From Antennarius striatus (taxonomy: Eukaryota > Chordata > Actinopteri > Lophiiformes > Antennariidae), in assembly GCF_040054535.1 (NCBI RefSeq), contig NC_090797.1:6813001-6877000 (forward strand): a stretch of DNA of 64,000 nucleotides, written 5' to 3'. Under the pieces are notes generated by a model that saw only the letters and a list, made by a program, of their open reading frames with translations, made no database searches and was not told the DNA's origin. Below, piece by piece: positions 1 to 17,284 of this stretch. The translations under genes were made by a program, and so were the position numbers. How positions within the stretch are numbered: position 1 is the first letter of the stretch; each line of letters starts with the position of its first letter.

Positions 1-103
1 CCCTTGTTGTACCAGCAGACAGGCTAGGTATGGGCCAACTGTTTACCTTTTTTCCAATAAAAAAGTCACATTAGTCATAATCATAGTGGATGGATAAATA
101 TTG

Positions 104-106
<3 letters not shown>

Positions 107-146
<40 letters not shown>
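107..146. repeat. (AT)20 microsatellite
   Basis: Uninterrupted AT dinucleotide run. Confidence 0.95.
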
Positions 147-149
<3 letters not shown>

Positions 150-548
150 AAGAAGCTGCTTGCTGCAGTCAGAATCACTGTATCTTTGTACTTGATATAT
201 CAGTTAAACAACATTGACACACATCTCATCATTAAACTAAGTTACCCATAATTACCTAAAGTGCTGGCCAGGATTGCCTGACAGGTCATGTGATAATAAC
301 CGGCAGCATTCAGGCTGTAACCTTAGCGGTCTGTGTGGGGGTTAAGTAGAGAACAACTGTTTGGGGTGGTGTGGCGCCAGCCAGCATGGTAATAGGTCAC
401 ATGAATTCTGCCAACTTTCCCTGCACTCTAGGACACACCCTGTCATCTCATGTACAGTATGTTCATTTCTGGCTTTACCTGTTTGGAGGCCAGGTTTTAT
501 CTTTATAAGTGCAACGAGTCAGAAGAGTAGTCCAGGAAATCGGATGGA

Positions 549-550
<2 letters not shown>

Positions 551-639
<89 letters not shown>
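551..639. repeat. (GT)44 microsatellite
   Basis: Nearly perfect GT run of about 89 bases. It creates artificial Cys/Val and Thr/His open frames on both strands. Confidence 0.97.
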
Positions 640-641
<2 letters not shown>

Positions 642-3307
642 GCATCCCGGGCTGGAGGTATGCTGATTGCACAGTCCACCACACAATGCACCGCTTGGAT
701 TTCAAGGTGTTTCCTGGTGTCGACAGGCCGATTCTATGAAAGAGGGATGATGTGCATAGCGTGGAGGGAGAGCTTCAGCAGTGAGAGTCAGCTGGTATTT
801 ATAGCTGGTGTTAGACCGAGTGCTATAGTGATGAAAGCTGCCCCACAGCCCCGATCATCGGCTCGTGCTCCGGCCTGTTGAGTCCTGCCCCCGTGGTTTA
901 TGTCTAAACCTTCTGATGCGTTTTCTTTAAGTTTATTTTTATGTTTTGAAGCGCCTGTGTTTGACCACATTGTGTCTCCTCTGCCCTATAAAACAAGAGT
1001 CAGAACTTTATTTCCTGTGTAGTTTGTGCTGTACCACACCGGGGTTGTATTAAAAAAAGTAAAGAATACAGTAACGATAAGAAAAATAAGGATTTTTTTT
1101 TTTCATTTTAATGCTGTGCCAGTTTTTTCATTTACCAGATTAAAAACATTTAAAAGTTGTAAGAGTCTGTCCTCTGCAAAATAATCGTTTAGGAGTGCAT
1201 CAGCAGTCTAACACTTATTCTAGTTCAACCTAATTTAACTTGACTCTTAAGGAAATGAATTTTGGCATTAAGTGAATTGTTTCACGTTATTCTTGGATTT
1301 ATTTTGAACGACTGATTCAAATTGCGTGTGTTTTGTCCCATGTAAATATTTGGGGGCCAGACTAATCAGGTATGTTTTTTAGCTGTACTTATCGTATACA
1401 GTAGTTGTTGTACGCTCTTTACAGACTGCTGCAGGAGGCTTACCTCCAGGCTTAGAGCCTCTCCAATCTGGTATTAACATCTGTCCTGAGGGACCTGATC
1501 ACAAGTGGGCACTCTATGCCCGCTTCACACCTGGTGTTCGTCCCGTGCCCCTCAAATGACCTCATGTCGTCTGATCTCGCTGTCACTCGTGGAGAAAATG
1601 AACGTGTATTACGCTGAGACAAAGGTTTTTTTTAACCTAAAGATAGAATTTATGAAATTTATAACATTTGATGATTATCTATAAAGAGTATATTCAGTTT
1701 TTCTTGACTCACAGTTGTGTGACTTCTATGGGTCTTGGGAGTTTGTGGTTAACTATTCAATGGATGAAATGGATCTAAAAATACCGTCCATTCATCCATC
1801 CTTCCATCGATGGACAGATAACAAGAGCACTAAATAGAAATTAGATGGCGTATTGTTTTCATACTCATACTAAAAATTTGTCCTTTGTATGATCCAGTCT
1901 GATCAGGCTCAATGAAGCAACCTTAAAACTGGAACAGATGACGCCGGAGCATGCTCAAATCACCACCACATGGAAAACATTTCCAGTGAAGGTAGATTAT
2001 GTTAAAAACAACAACAGAAGTCAGTTGTTTGTTGGACCAGTGCTGAAACTGATGATGCAGCTCTTGCACCATTACAACATGTAAATCCATCTACTTAATG
2101 GAGACCTGTTAATACTATGGTGAGGATTGCTGCAGTCTGAATGAAATGACCATCAGTTGATGAATCCTTCATTCTCATATTGAATACATGGCCTTATCGA
2201 CAGAATGTGCAGCTTCTTCTTTATCTACTCCTTTCATCTTGCGTGACATAAGTTTCCATAGCTGTCACAAGACTTGTTGGTGTAAATTCTCTTTGACATC
2301 TGAAGCAACTGGACTCTCATTGAGGGTCTGATGATGTTTTGTTCTTCTCATCACAGACCCGTATTCAGGTCTGACTGATTGGTGGGGTGCTTCAGATATT
2401 TAAACTCTTCTGGGGTCGCCCACACATGGAGTGTCTTTAAGGTCACACATTTACAGGTGATTCAGGGACAGGGACTATTCTGGGTCTTTACAGTTGTTGA
2501 AGACATAAGGACACAAAAATCATCAGCTGTCCAGTTCTCTTAAAACTGTCTCACAGCCTTACCTGATCAAGGAAGTGACAAAGTCTGTATTTAAATTCAA
2601 CTGTTAAGAGTAAAGTCTTATTTTTCAAGTCTTCTCTTAGTTGGGAAACATTTGTTGTTTATGCTCAGATTTCTGAGCCATAAAAGCAAATTATTACATT
2701 TAGATATTTCATAGTAAACTTTGGACAAAATAAAATACTGTAGTTTATTTGCTGACATATGGATTGAGATTCTTGTTTTAGACCACAAAATACTATAATA
2801 CTTTGACAGTACTCCAACTTTCCCACAATTCAAAACCATTTAAATATATTTTCAATACCATCTTTATAAAATGAAAAAAAACAAAACTTGATTGTTAAAC
2901 TTTACGTATTTATTTCCATATACAGAATTTTTCATCGTGACCTCGTCACTAGTCAGGCTGATGCGTCATCTGTTTTTTTCTAAAACAGTCGATACACATT
3001 GGTAGTCATGCAAGGCCATCACACATGCCTCTGCTTTGTATGACTGTCAGAGCTTTATCAGAACTATAAAGGGAGCTATGAAAAAGACGGCAATGTGATC
3101 TAGGGCTTTCTGCCTCCTGGCTGCTTCCTGCTGGGTATATAAGATGCAGCTAATCCTCGTCACCTAAAAACAGGAGGAGAGGAAACAAAAGGAGAACAGA
3201 AGTTCAAGTGAGACGCTTTGGGTCAGAGAGAGTATGTAACAAGGAGTCTTTGAGAGATGAGATGGGTGGAACAGTCAGTGTAAAACCATGGGTATGGGCC
3301 TCATGTG

Positions 3308-3308
<1 letters not shown>

Positions 3309-3349
<41 letters not shown>
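3309..3349. repeat. (CA)n microsatellite, about 20 units
   Basis: CA dinucleotide run within the probable gnptab intron. Confidence 0.95.
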
Positions 3350-3350
<1 letters not shown>

Positions 3351-3888
3351 ATGATGGGGATGTCAACAATAAATCATGTTCAGACTCAGACACTTCTAAA
3401 CTGTCATTTGGAGGAAGGCGTCAGCGGAAATGTTGAGGTTGTTCATTGTAAACTAAAAGAAGCAGTCTGCAACCATTCCAGCTGGTGTGTAAACTGCACA
3501 AGCGTCAGCATGCTGAAATTGTCACAGAGGACATGTTAACATGCCAATGGCTAGAATGTAATGTTTGTCAGGTTCACCACCTTAGTTTAGCATTGTCGCA
3601 TCCTGACATTGTCAAGTATATTTTGAAGAATTTTGTCTCCTGAGCAAAAATGTAAGGCAGTTGGTGGGAATTGGAAATGTCAGAGGGATCCATCAAATTT
3701 CATGGCTATCCGTCGTGAATTTTATTTTAAAAACAATGCCACACTGGAACAGCAGTTTGTGTAAAACGTATACAGTATGAATATCTTGACTTGAATGAAT
3801 TTAGACTTTTCTCTTTTTTTGTAAATTCACAATTTTCAATTTTGGAACACAGGAGTACCGTTTCATGATGATGTTCTGTTTCCCACAG

Positions 3889-10027
<6,139 letters not shown>

Positions 10028-11680
10028 CGGAGGAATTCTTCCTAACTTGTTTTGAGCACCGCTTCGGTCTCTCTAATCAGTGGAGAGGACTCAGACAGGA
10101 AAACATGAATATGAAGCTGTCGGTGCAGACAGACGAGTGAGACTTGTGAAACAGCAATCATTTTTGTCAGAAATGAAGAGTGGAGCTGGCCCTGAAGGGA
10201 ATGGCAGACAGAAAAGAAACCTGAGGTGGGGAATCAGAGACTTTTGCACAACACAAACTTCAACACAAAACACTTCGTCAAAACTGTATGTCCCTCCTTC
10301 TGTCATTGATGGATGTGGTTTCAAAGTCTGAAGCCTTTACAGCTCTTCAGCGTTTGTTTGTGTGTGTACGTGCGTACATACATACCATTAAGCCATTAAA
10401 TACCCATGCATAAGTAATGAATAGATTAATTAGTGCTCATAACCCATAATCAGTTGCACACATTTCAAGGAAACAAAGATTTTATATGTCATTTATTCAT
10501 TTCAGCATTTTTGTACTTTCCACTCATTGTAGGTTGAACATTGTCGCGATTCAGACTCTTTGCCATTGGATTCTGAGAAATCTGTGGGTAGTTTTTGGTT
10601 TTCCAGGCAAGGTTAAAAAAGTGATTAAAAAATAGTAGATTTAAATCAAAATTGGTACTCACAACCCTGGTTGTGTTTTGCTTTTACTGCTGTTGCTCCC
10701 TTGTGAGGAGTGAAGGAGCGTCTATGTTCAGGTTGAATTAAGTGTGAAGGCATGTCCAGATGTTTGACTGGTGCCATCCGTCGGCTGTTAGGTCTCTGCG
10801 TTACGTTTTTGCAAAACGGAAAAACTTGAAGTGCCTTTGTTGTTCATTCCTTATCATTTTTTTGTTGTTGTTTAATTCAGTTTCTCTCTTAAACATGTCT
10901 CACATCACAGTCTGATATTGTGATTTCATGAGAATGAATGGAATATATGATAATTATTCTTAATGCTGTAAATGTGATTCTACAGCTTGGATGCCCCACC
11001 CAACCCCACCTGTATTTGTGTCCCTGTGGGACTCTACAGGATCGCTACTGTCTGAAATTCAGACAACCTCAGCATGTTGCGTAACTTATTTTGATCGCGG
11101 TATTGTGACTGAATCACATTGTCTGGTGCATCCGAATCGAATGTAATCATATCCTCACGCCCAACCTTCAGTTCATGGACTCCTCTGAATTAATTAAAAT
11201 GTGATCCGGTTCAGTCATCTTGGTCTTTTTTGTGTGAATGTAACTTAGTATATTTACTCAAGTACTGATTTGGATAGTTTTGATGTACTTGCACTTCACT
11301 TGAATATTTCCTTTTAATGCTATTTCACATGTCTGTTTTACAATGTGTGGTTTTTTTTTTTTTTTTAATTGTTCATGTAAAACAACTCCAGCCTCACCAA
11401 ACATAATAGTCCAAAAATATGTTGGATGGTTATAAATGAAGTTGAATGTTTTTAATTTATGCCATCAGGTTTTCATGTCACTTTTGCTGAGACTGTATAT
11501 CAGTCTTGTTTCAATGAAAGCTCTCAAACAGCATATCTGCATCGGTCCGAGTTAAATACTCACAATTACTGACTGTTCCATTTGTTTCTTGTGCTGATTT
11601 GTGTTTGTTACTCTGTTATTTAATTTTTACACCGAAGATGTTACGAGATTGGGGATTTAATAAAGTATATGTTGCCTTTA
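10028..11680 (+). other. gnptab: gnptab 3' untranslated region with poly(A) signal
   Basis: No exon of another gene is seen between the gnptab stop and the convergent chpt1 unit. An AATAAA on the plus strand at 11659-11664 is a good candidate for the gnptab polyadenylation signal, giving a 3' UTR of about 1.65 kb. The minus-strand chpt1 signal lies only about 250 bases further on (11907-11912). Confidence 0.6.
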
Positions 11681-11906
11681 TGAAGAAATATGTTCAGAGG
11701 ACATGCTTCCACACATGGAGTACTTTAATTATTTCAAATTGATCACATCAATCTTTTCGGTTGTTCCCATCAATATATCACCTGGGTTTGATTTTCTACA
11801 CATTGAATCATTTTTAAACTGCTAACAGGACTTTTCCTTCAGCATATGATACTTAATTTCAGCTCAATAACAGATGTCCACTCTGCTATTAAAAAGTTGA
11901 TTTTCT

Positions 11907-11912
11907 TTTATT
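11907..11912 (-). terminator. Poly(A) signal candidate, chpt1 copy with altered motif
   Basis: AATAAA on the minus strand about 650 bases after the stop codon of the 12.6-18.4 kb chpt1 copy. The surrounding sequence (TTTTATTACTGAACAGTGCA on the plus strand) is repeated at the matching place of the other copy (19900-19919), which supports a shared 3' UTR end. Confidence 0.6.
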
Positions 11913-12562
11913 ACTGAACAGTGCAACATGGTGTTCATGGTCAACGAAGCAAAACCACCTTTGAAACCCGCCCTGCTTTAATGTCCATAAACCTGCAGAA
12001 TCTGACAACAATAATGTTTCCCCAAATAGCATTTAAAAATGAAAGTTATTGTACCCTTAAAGATTTTACCAAAAGAAACATCCTTTTTGATCCCAAAAAC
12101 TAAAAATGAACCGTCACAAATATTCAGTAAAAAACCAAAACCTGAAAATCCTCAAGAACAGAATAAAAGGATCACTTTTACAGGTATAAGTCCATTTTAG
12201 TCCAGAGGGTTAGTGTGGACATTGTGTAGGACTGTAAGTACCTGGGGGTCAACAATGATTAGACTGGACTGAGGGAAGCACTCGGCGTCCCTCTGCAAAC
12301 TGTCTCTGGTGCTGAGGAGGATAAAGTCCTTCAGCATCTGTGAAACATTATAAAAATATAATGTATGTTTCTTCCTGTAGCCGTCAAACTGCAAATCCCT
12401 GACAGTCTGATGGTGAGGAGGAAGACTTTTTGCTTTTGTGAACCTTTAATATGTTCTTGAGCAGTTCAAATGTACAAAAAGCAATTTCCCCTAAAGTATT
12501 CTGATTCTGCTTTCAAGAGTATATATCTCTCTGTCACCCCCCTCTTCCCACAGAACAAGCCA

Positions 12563-15500
12563 TTAGTTGTGGTGGGCATGGGTGGTGTGGTTGACAGAGG
12601 ACACGGTAAAGATACCGAGGTGCAGTTGGGAAGAAATCTGGCGGGACGCTCTTGTGAAGTAAACCGCTAGATCCAGAGAACTGAAGACCTAAAGAAAGAA
12701 GATGATCAGACATTAAGGTCAAGCATTGCAGAGGAAATTCTGAGATTAAAAATCTGTAATTTGTTAAATATCAGTGTTTACATACACATTTATAGTATTA
12801 ATCTATGGGTGTTTACATTTTTTTGCAGGTCCAGAAAATACTCTATTAAATGAATGTATGGATTTAAATGGCTTGATATTCATTAAGCTGTATGTTGAGA
12901 GCCAAACGTGTTTTTTTCGGACTTTGATGCAGATACAGTGAGTGCTCTACTGAGTGCCAGGCTGGTTCTTTTTTTTAATTTCTGTTTATGTCATTCTCTG
13001 TACTTGTACAGTCTTGTGCTTAACTGGATTTTTTTTTAGCATGTAAAGACAGTTGTAAGACTTAGTTGTGAGTTTCAAAGTGTGAAACTTTAAAAGTCAT
13101 GAAAACCTTTCCTTTAGCACAGGTTTTCCTTTGAAAAGAAGAGTTTATGTTAACGTGATTTTCAGCACAGAGAGTTCAGGTGATCCTGGCATTATCTAGT
13201 CAACTCTACCAAGAACTTGGAGGAGAATATGGAGACTCCCCAGCACTGCAGCCTTCTGCATTTCACAGAGTGTCAGAAAGACTACTCCCGATAACAAAAC
13301 TGGGCACTCTTGAACAGTGTCAAGAGATCAGGAGGTTGGGGACGGCATTAGCTCAGTCCACCAAGCCCTACACTAGGGACCAGAAGTCACCGGCTCAAGA
13401 CCAGAGTCTGACAAAAAAAAAAATTTTGGTGTTGAGCTGGCAAAGTTAGGGTTAATATAAATTCCATTTTGATATGCTGGCTTCTTTTCTCACCCTGAAG
13501 TTCACATAAATATTGTTACTTTTAAACTTGTACCGATTGCTGCAGGCCTTTTCCTTGCATGGTTCCCCCTAGGCCGGGCATATCAAGGGGTAATGTTTTT
13601 CTTTAGTGGCCTTATATATTTAGTTTTCAATTTTCTCCAAATTGATTTTTGCCTTTTTAACATTGCTAGATGTTGACCTAAAGCAAAGCGCCAGCCATTG
13701 TTGCTAATTTAAGCTGAACCAGTTTACTTTCATTAGTGTTGTGAAAAATAATCTTTCCAGTAAATGATTACTAAGAGTGAAGCTAGAATGAAAACTTAAA
13801 AAACTAAGATTTGATTTTTTAAATTCAAAGCTTTGGACTCAGATCACACAAGCAACAAGCTGGCTGAGGAAGTGAGTGAATTAGAGAACACTTCATGTGT
13901 CTCTTATTGGAGTGTGGCACGATGCACTGACTCCTAAGCAAAATCAATGAGTTTGAACCCAACTGGAAAAGTACAGTAATTTGCAATCTTAGAAAAGAAA
14001 GTGTGATAAATTACATATAATCTAATAGAAAATAGTAATATCAATTTAAATTTGAGGGAGTAATTTAATATTTTTCCACTGTCCTCTGTGAGGACAAATA
14101 AGTACAGACTTTATATGAAAATAAAATGTCCTCATTGGAGCCATTGGAACTGAAAAACAGTCTCTGAGGGTTGGCTCTAACTAGCTGATGTACATCTAGG
14201 TCATGGAACATTATGTACACAATCATTGTGACACACACTAATGCTTTACCAATGCATTGTTTCAGATGGTAATATGTCACTACGGAGTTAGGCAGACTAT
14301 TTAGAGCTCACTATTAAGTGCATATGTGGTAACCACTAAGGAACGTAAATTAATAGCTAAACAGTAGCTCAGTTAAATGGCTGGATCTGTTAAGGGTGCT
14401 ATATTTTAACACCTAAAACAACAGAGGGAATATTACAAATGCCTGTGGCACTTACCAAAACAATCCAAAGGAGGATGTGTTCATCGATGAAGCTGTCAAA
14501 GCATTGGTTGAGGAAGAGGAGGATGGGGCCTATGAAGGATGTGTCCACTAATGGAAATGTACTCTTGGTCATGTGAACAATCTACAGAGCCAGAGGGAAA
14601 CACACGGAGTAAAATCACACCAATGAAACACAAGCAAAGAACACACTGATCCATCCATCTATCTTCTTAAAGACGAGAACATCGTAATTGTCTCGTTTGC
14701 AGCCGCTTTGCGGGTCATGGGGTAAGCTGGTGCCCCTCCGAACTGCCTGTGGCGAGAGGTGGAGTACACCCCAGATGAGTGACATGTGAATCCAAAAACT
14801 TACAACAGGAACAGTCCGACCTGTAAAACCGGTGCATCAAAAAGTAGGTGCTCAGGGGGAATTAAATCATTCACTGCCAGCCGTTTTCAGAGCAGTGATA
14901 TCCACACTGCTAGTGGTTTTATATCATTTTGACCTACAGAATATTGTGTTCTATATCTTATGTTTACACCGAAACTACCAGCAAAAAGTGTGGACACTTC
15001 TTTCATCAGGAAAGTGATCGGCAGTAGAACATTGGCCAGTTTGATCAAAAACACCATGCTTAAGTGACACCTCAAACGTTTCAACAGTGATTTCCTTCTA
15101 TAAAATAACGACATTGAGAAAAGACCTTTGATGTTAAAATATTAATTCATTTCTTGAACATATAACTGTGTTCAACACCTACATATGACAAAAATGTATG
15201 CTTTTCTGATGTTACAGCTATAGCATGAGCTCCACGACAGCTCTCTGGGGTCCAGGGGTTGCAATGTAGGGCACTTGTGTCAAACTCAAAGCCCGCGGCC
15301 AAATGTGGCCCGCCACATCCTTATATGTGGCCCGCGAAAGCATTGAAGGTCAGAGTGTAAAAACAAATAGGTTAAAAGTGTGCTTCGACCAAAAACTAAA
15401 TTTCCCACAATGCAGCAATTAAGCCCATTTTAGCATTGACAAAAACATTTTGAACAAAGTTAATTGATTTGAACAAGTCTTAATTTGGGTTTGATGTAAT

Positions 15501-16331
15501 TTTTCTTTATTCATTTGGATAGTTTGATCCTTGATTGATGGAATTGTGTGGGTTTTTGTTTTATAAACTGACAAATTAGAAGGATTTATGTTACAACAGA
15601 GCAACACGTAAGCATATTTTTTCTGTGTAACTGTGATGTCTGTAATGTCTATAAGTAATAAATTCAGAGTTATGTAACAATAAGAAGTAGTTACAATTAT
15701 TTCACATTACATTGTATTACTTTTTTTTGTAGTAGACGTCACTAGCAGCGAATGAGTTAAAACTGAAATCACAAAGTCTACACAATCAGAGAGGATGAAC
15801 GTACTAATAGTTTGTTGGTGAGTTTGGACATAACCATGCCAAAAGTGAGCAGGTACAAACAGGAGTGGTTCTCAAAAAGGCGGCTCGAAGACCTTTTGAA
15901 AACGATGAAGGCCAGAGTAAGAACGAAGCCAACGTTGATCCCTGGACTCAGAACGCTTTTGTTCTACAGGGAGAGACCGTTATTAAATATGCATCACAAC
16001 ATATTACAAGCTTATAAGGTGAGAACACTTTGCATGAGATGTGAAAATGTTTGTGTTGACTTACAGCCACAGAAGAGTCTTTTACACGTCCCTTCAGAAT
16101 ATCACGGAAGTTGTTGTAGCTGGAGTAGGTTGCACCTAGAGTTATTCCAATGACCGGAAAGATGTATGGCTTCATTCCGAGGACTGGCGACTATGTAAAT
16201 ACATGAAGGTCAAATTAATGTGAAGATGCAAAGATGCATTTATATGACATCATCAGCTCTTGTAGCCAGATCATGTTGAACAGATAACCTGTTTCCTTGT
16301 CTCACATGATGAAGTTTACAGATGCAACAAG

Positions 16332-16411
<80 letters not shown>

Positions 16412-17253
16412 TCTAATCAAAGACATGAGAAAGAATTAAAACATGGACAGAGTGTGATTTTGCTGTTTATCTTCAACAAATGATGTTGAGAAAAGTGTGC
16501 AAAAAGCAGTGCTATGACCTTCACAGCAAATGCTGTTCTGAAGATACTCAATTATCTAATTATCAGGATGAATAAATGTGTTCCTGTGTTGTCCTTTGTT
16601 ACATGTCAGTGTGGAAAAACGTATTATTTTCAGTTACCGTGGTTTGCCAAAAACTGATGCCTCCAAACGCCGATATCAAATACATCAAAATGACGACCAT
16701 GTGTCCCTCTGTCGCATCAATCCTGTGGGGAAAGTAACAAGGATTAGTAGGAATTGGTGTAATCTGTGTAATCTCAAAAGTTTAATGTTCAACATAATTA
16801 AATGTGTAATTTACAAGCCAAAGTGAACGGTCCCAGAGACGTATGTCTGCCAGACGGAGCAGAAGAATATGAACATTGCTATAAAACTACAGAAGAACAT
16901 CCAGTTTGGTTCGAATCCTAATCCGCATGAGATGCATGTTCCCACAGCAATAAACACTGAAGACAGAAATAAAGACAAAGACATGTTCATTTCTCTGGTC
17001 CTGTGTACAGAAAATAGACAAATGACAGTTTTGGATTCAGTTGTCCACCCATGGAGAGAGAATCACAGCCGTGGTCAAAGAGCTCCTCTAACGGGGTGTC
17101 CTGGTCTATCCTCCTGCCCTGTTTCCCATCCAAGGAATCCAGACACTGGTACATCAAGAGGCCCACAGCACTCATTATGAGGGCCCATGATGGAGCCTGT
17201 TGGTGGGGGGAAGACATTTGTTTGTAGCAACTCACACACTTTCGAGCCTATAG

Positions 17254-17284
<31 letters not shown>

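Larger units (their letters stand above)
1..3888. other. No exon recognised; probable gnptab intron with repeats
   Basis: I find no segment here that reads like the N-terminal half of GNPTAB or any other known protein. The first recognisable gnptab exon begins at 3889 in the middle of the protein, so this stretch is most simply the intron before it, with earlier exons left of the window. It contains an (AT)n run, a long (GT)n run and a (CA)n run, listed separately. Most open frames here cross these microsatellites and are not genes. A TATA-like sequence at 3136-3143 is discussed as a finding. Confidence 0.6.

Noticed and set aside
361-881. Open frames full of Cys/Val or Thr/His repeats
   Set aside because: They are translations of the (GT)n microsatellite with no splice or homology support. 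The same applies at 30.3-30.5 kb, 39.8-40.0 kb and 45.1-45.4 kb.
1422-1558. A relatively GC-rich open stretch after TTTACAG, considered as an upstream gnptab exon
   Set aside because: The translation has no similarity to the GNPTAB N-terminal half that I can recognise, and it lacks a convincing donor in frame.
13335-13432. tRNA gene
   Set aside because: A and B boxes are present, but the sequence has no consistent cloverleaf and ends in an A-rich tail, typical of a SINE. The same applies to 43345-43497.
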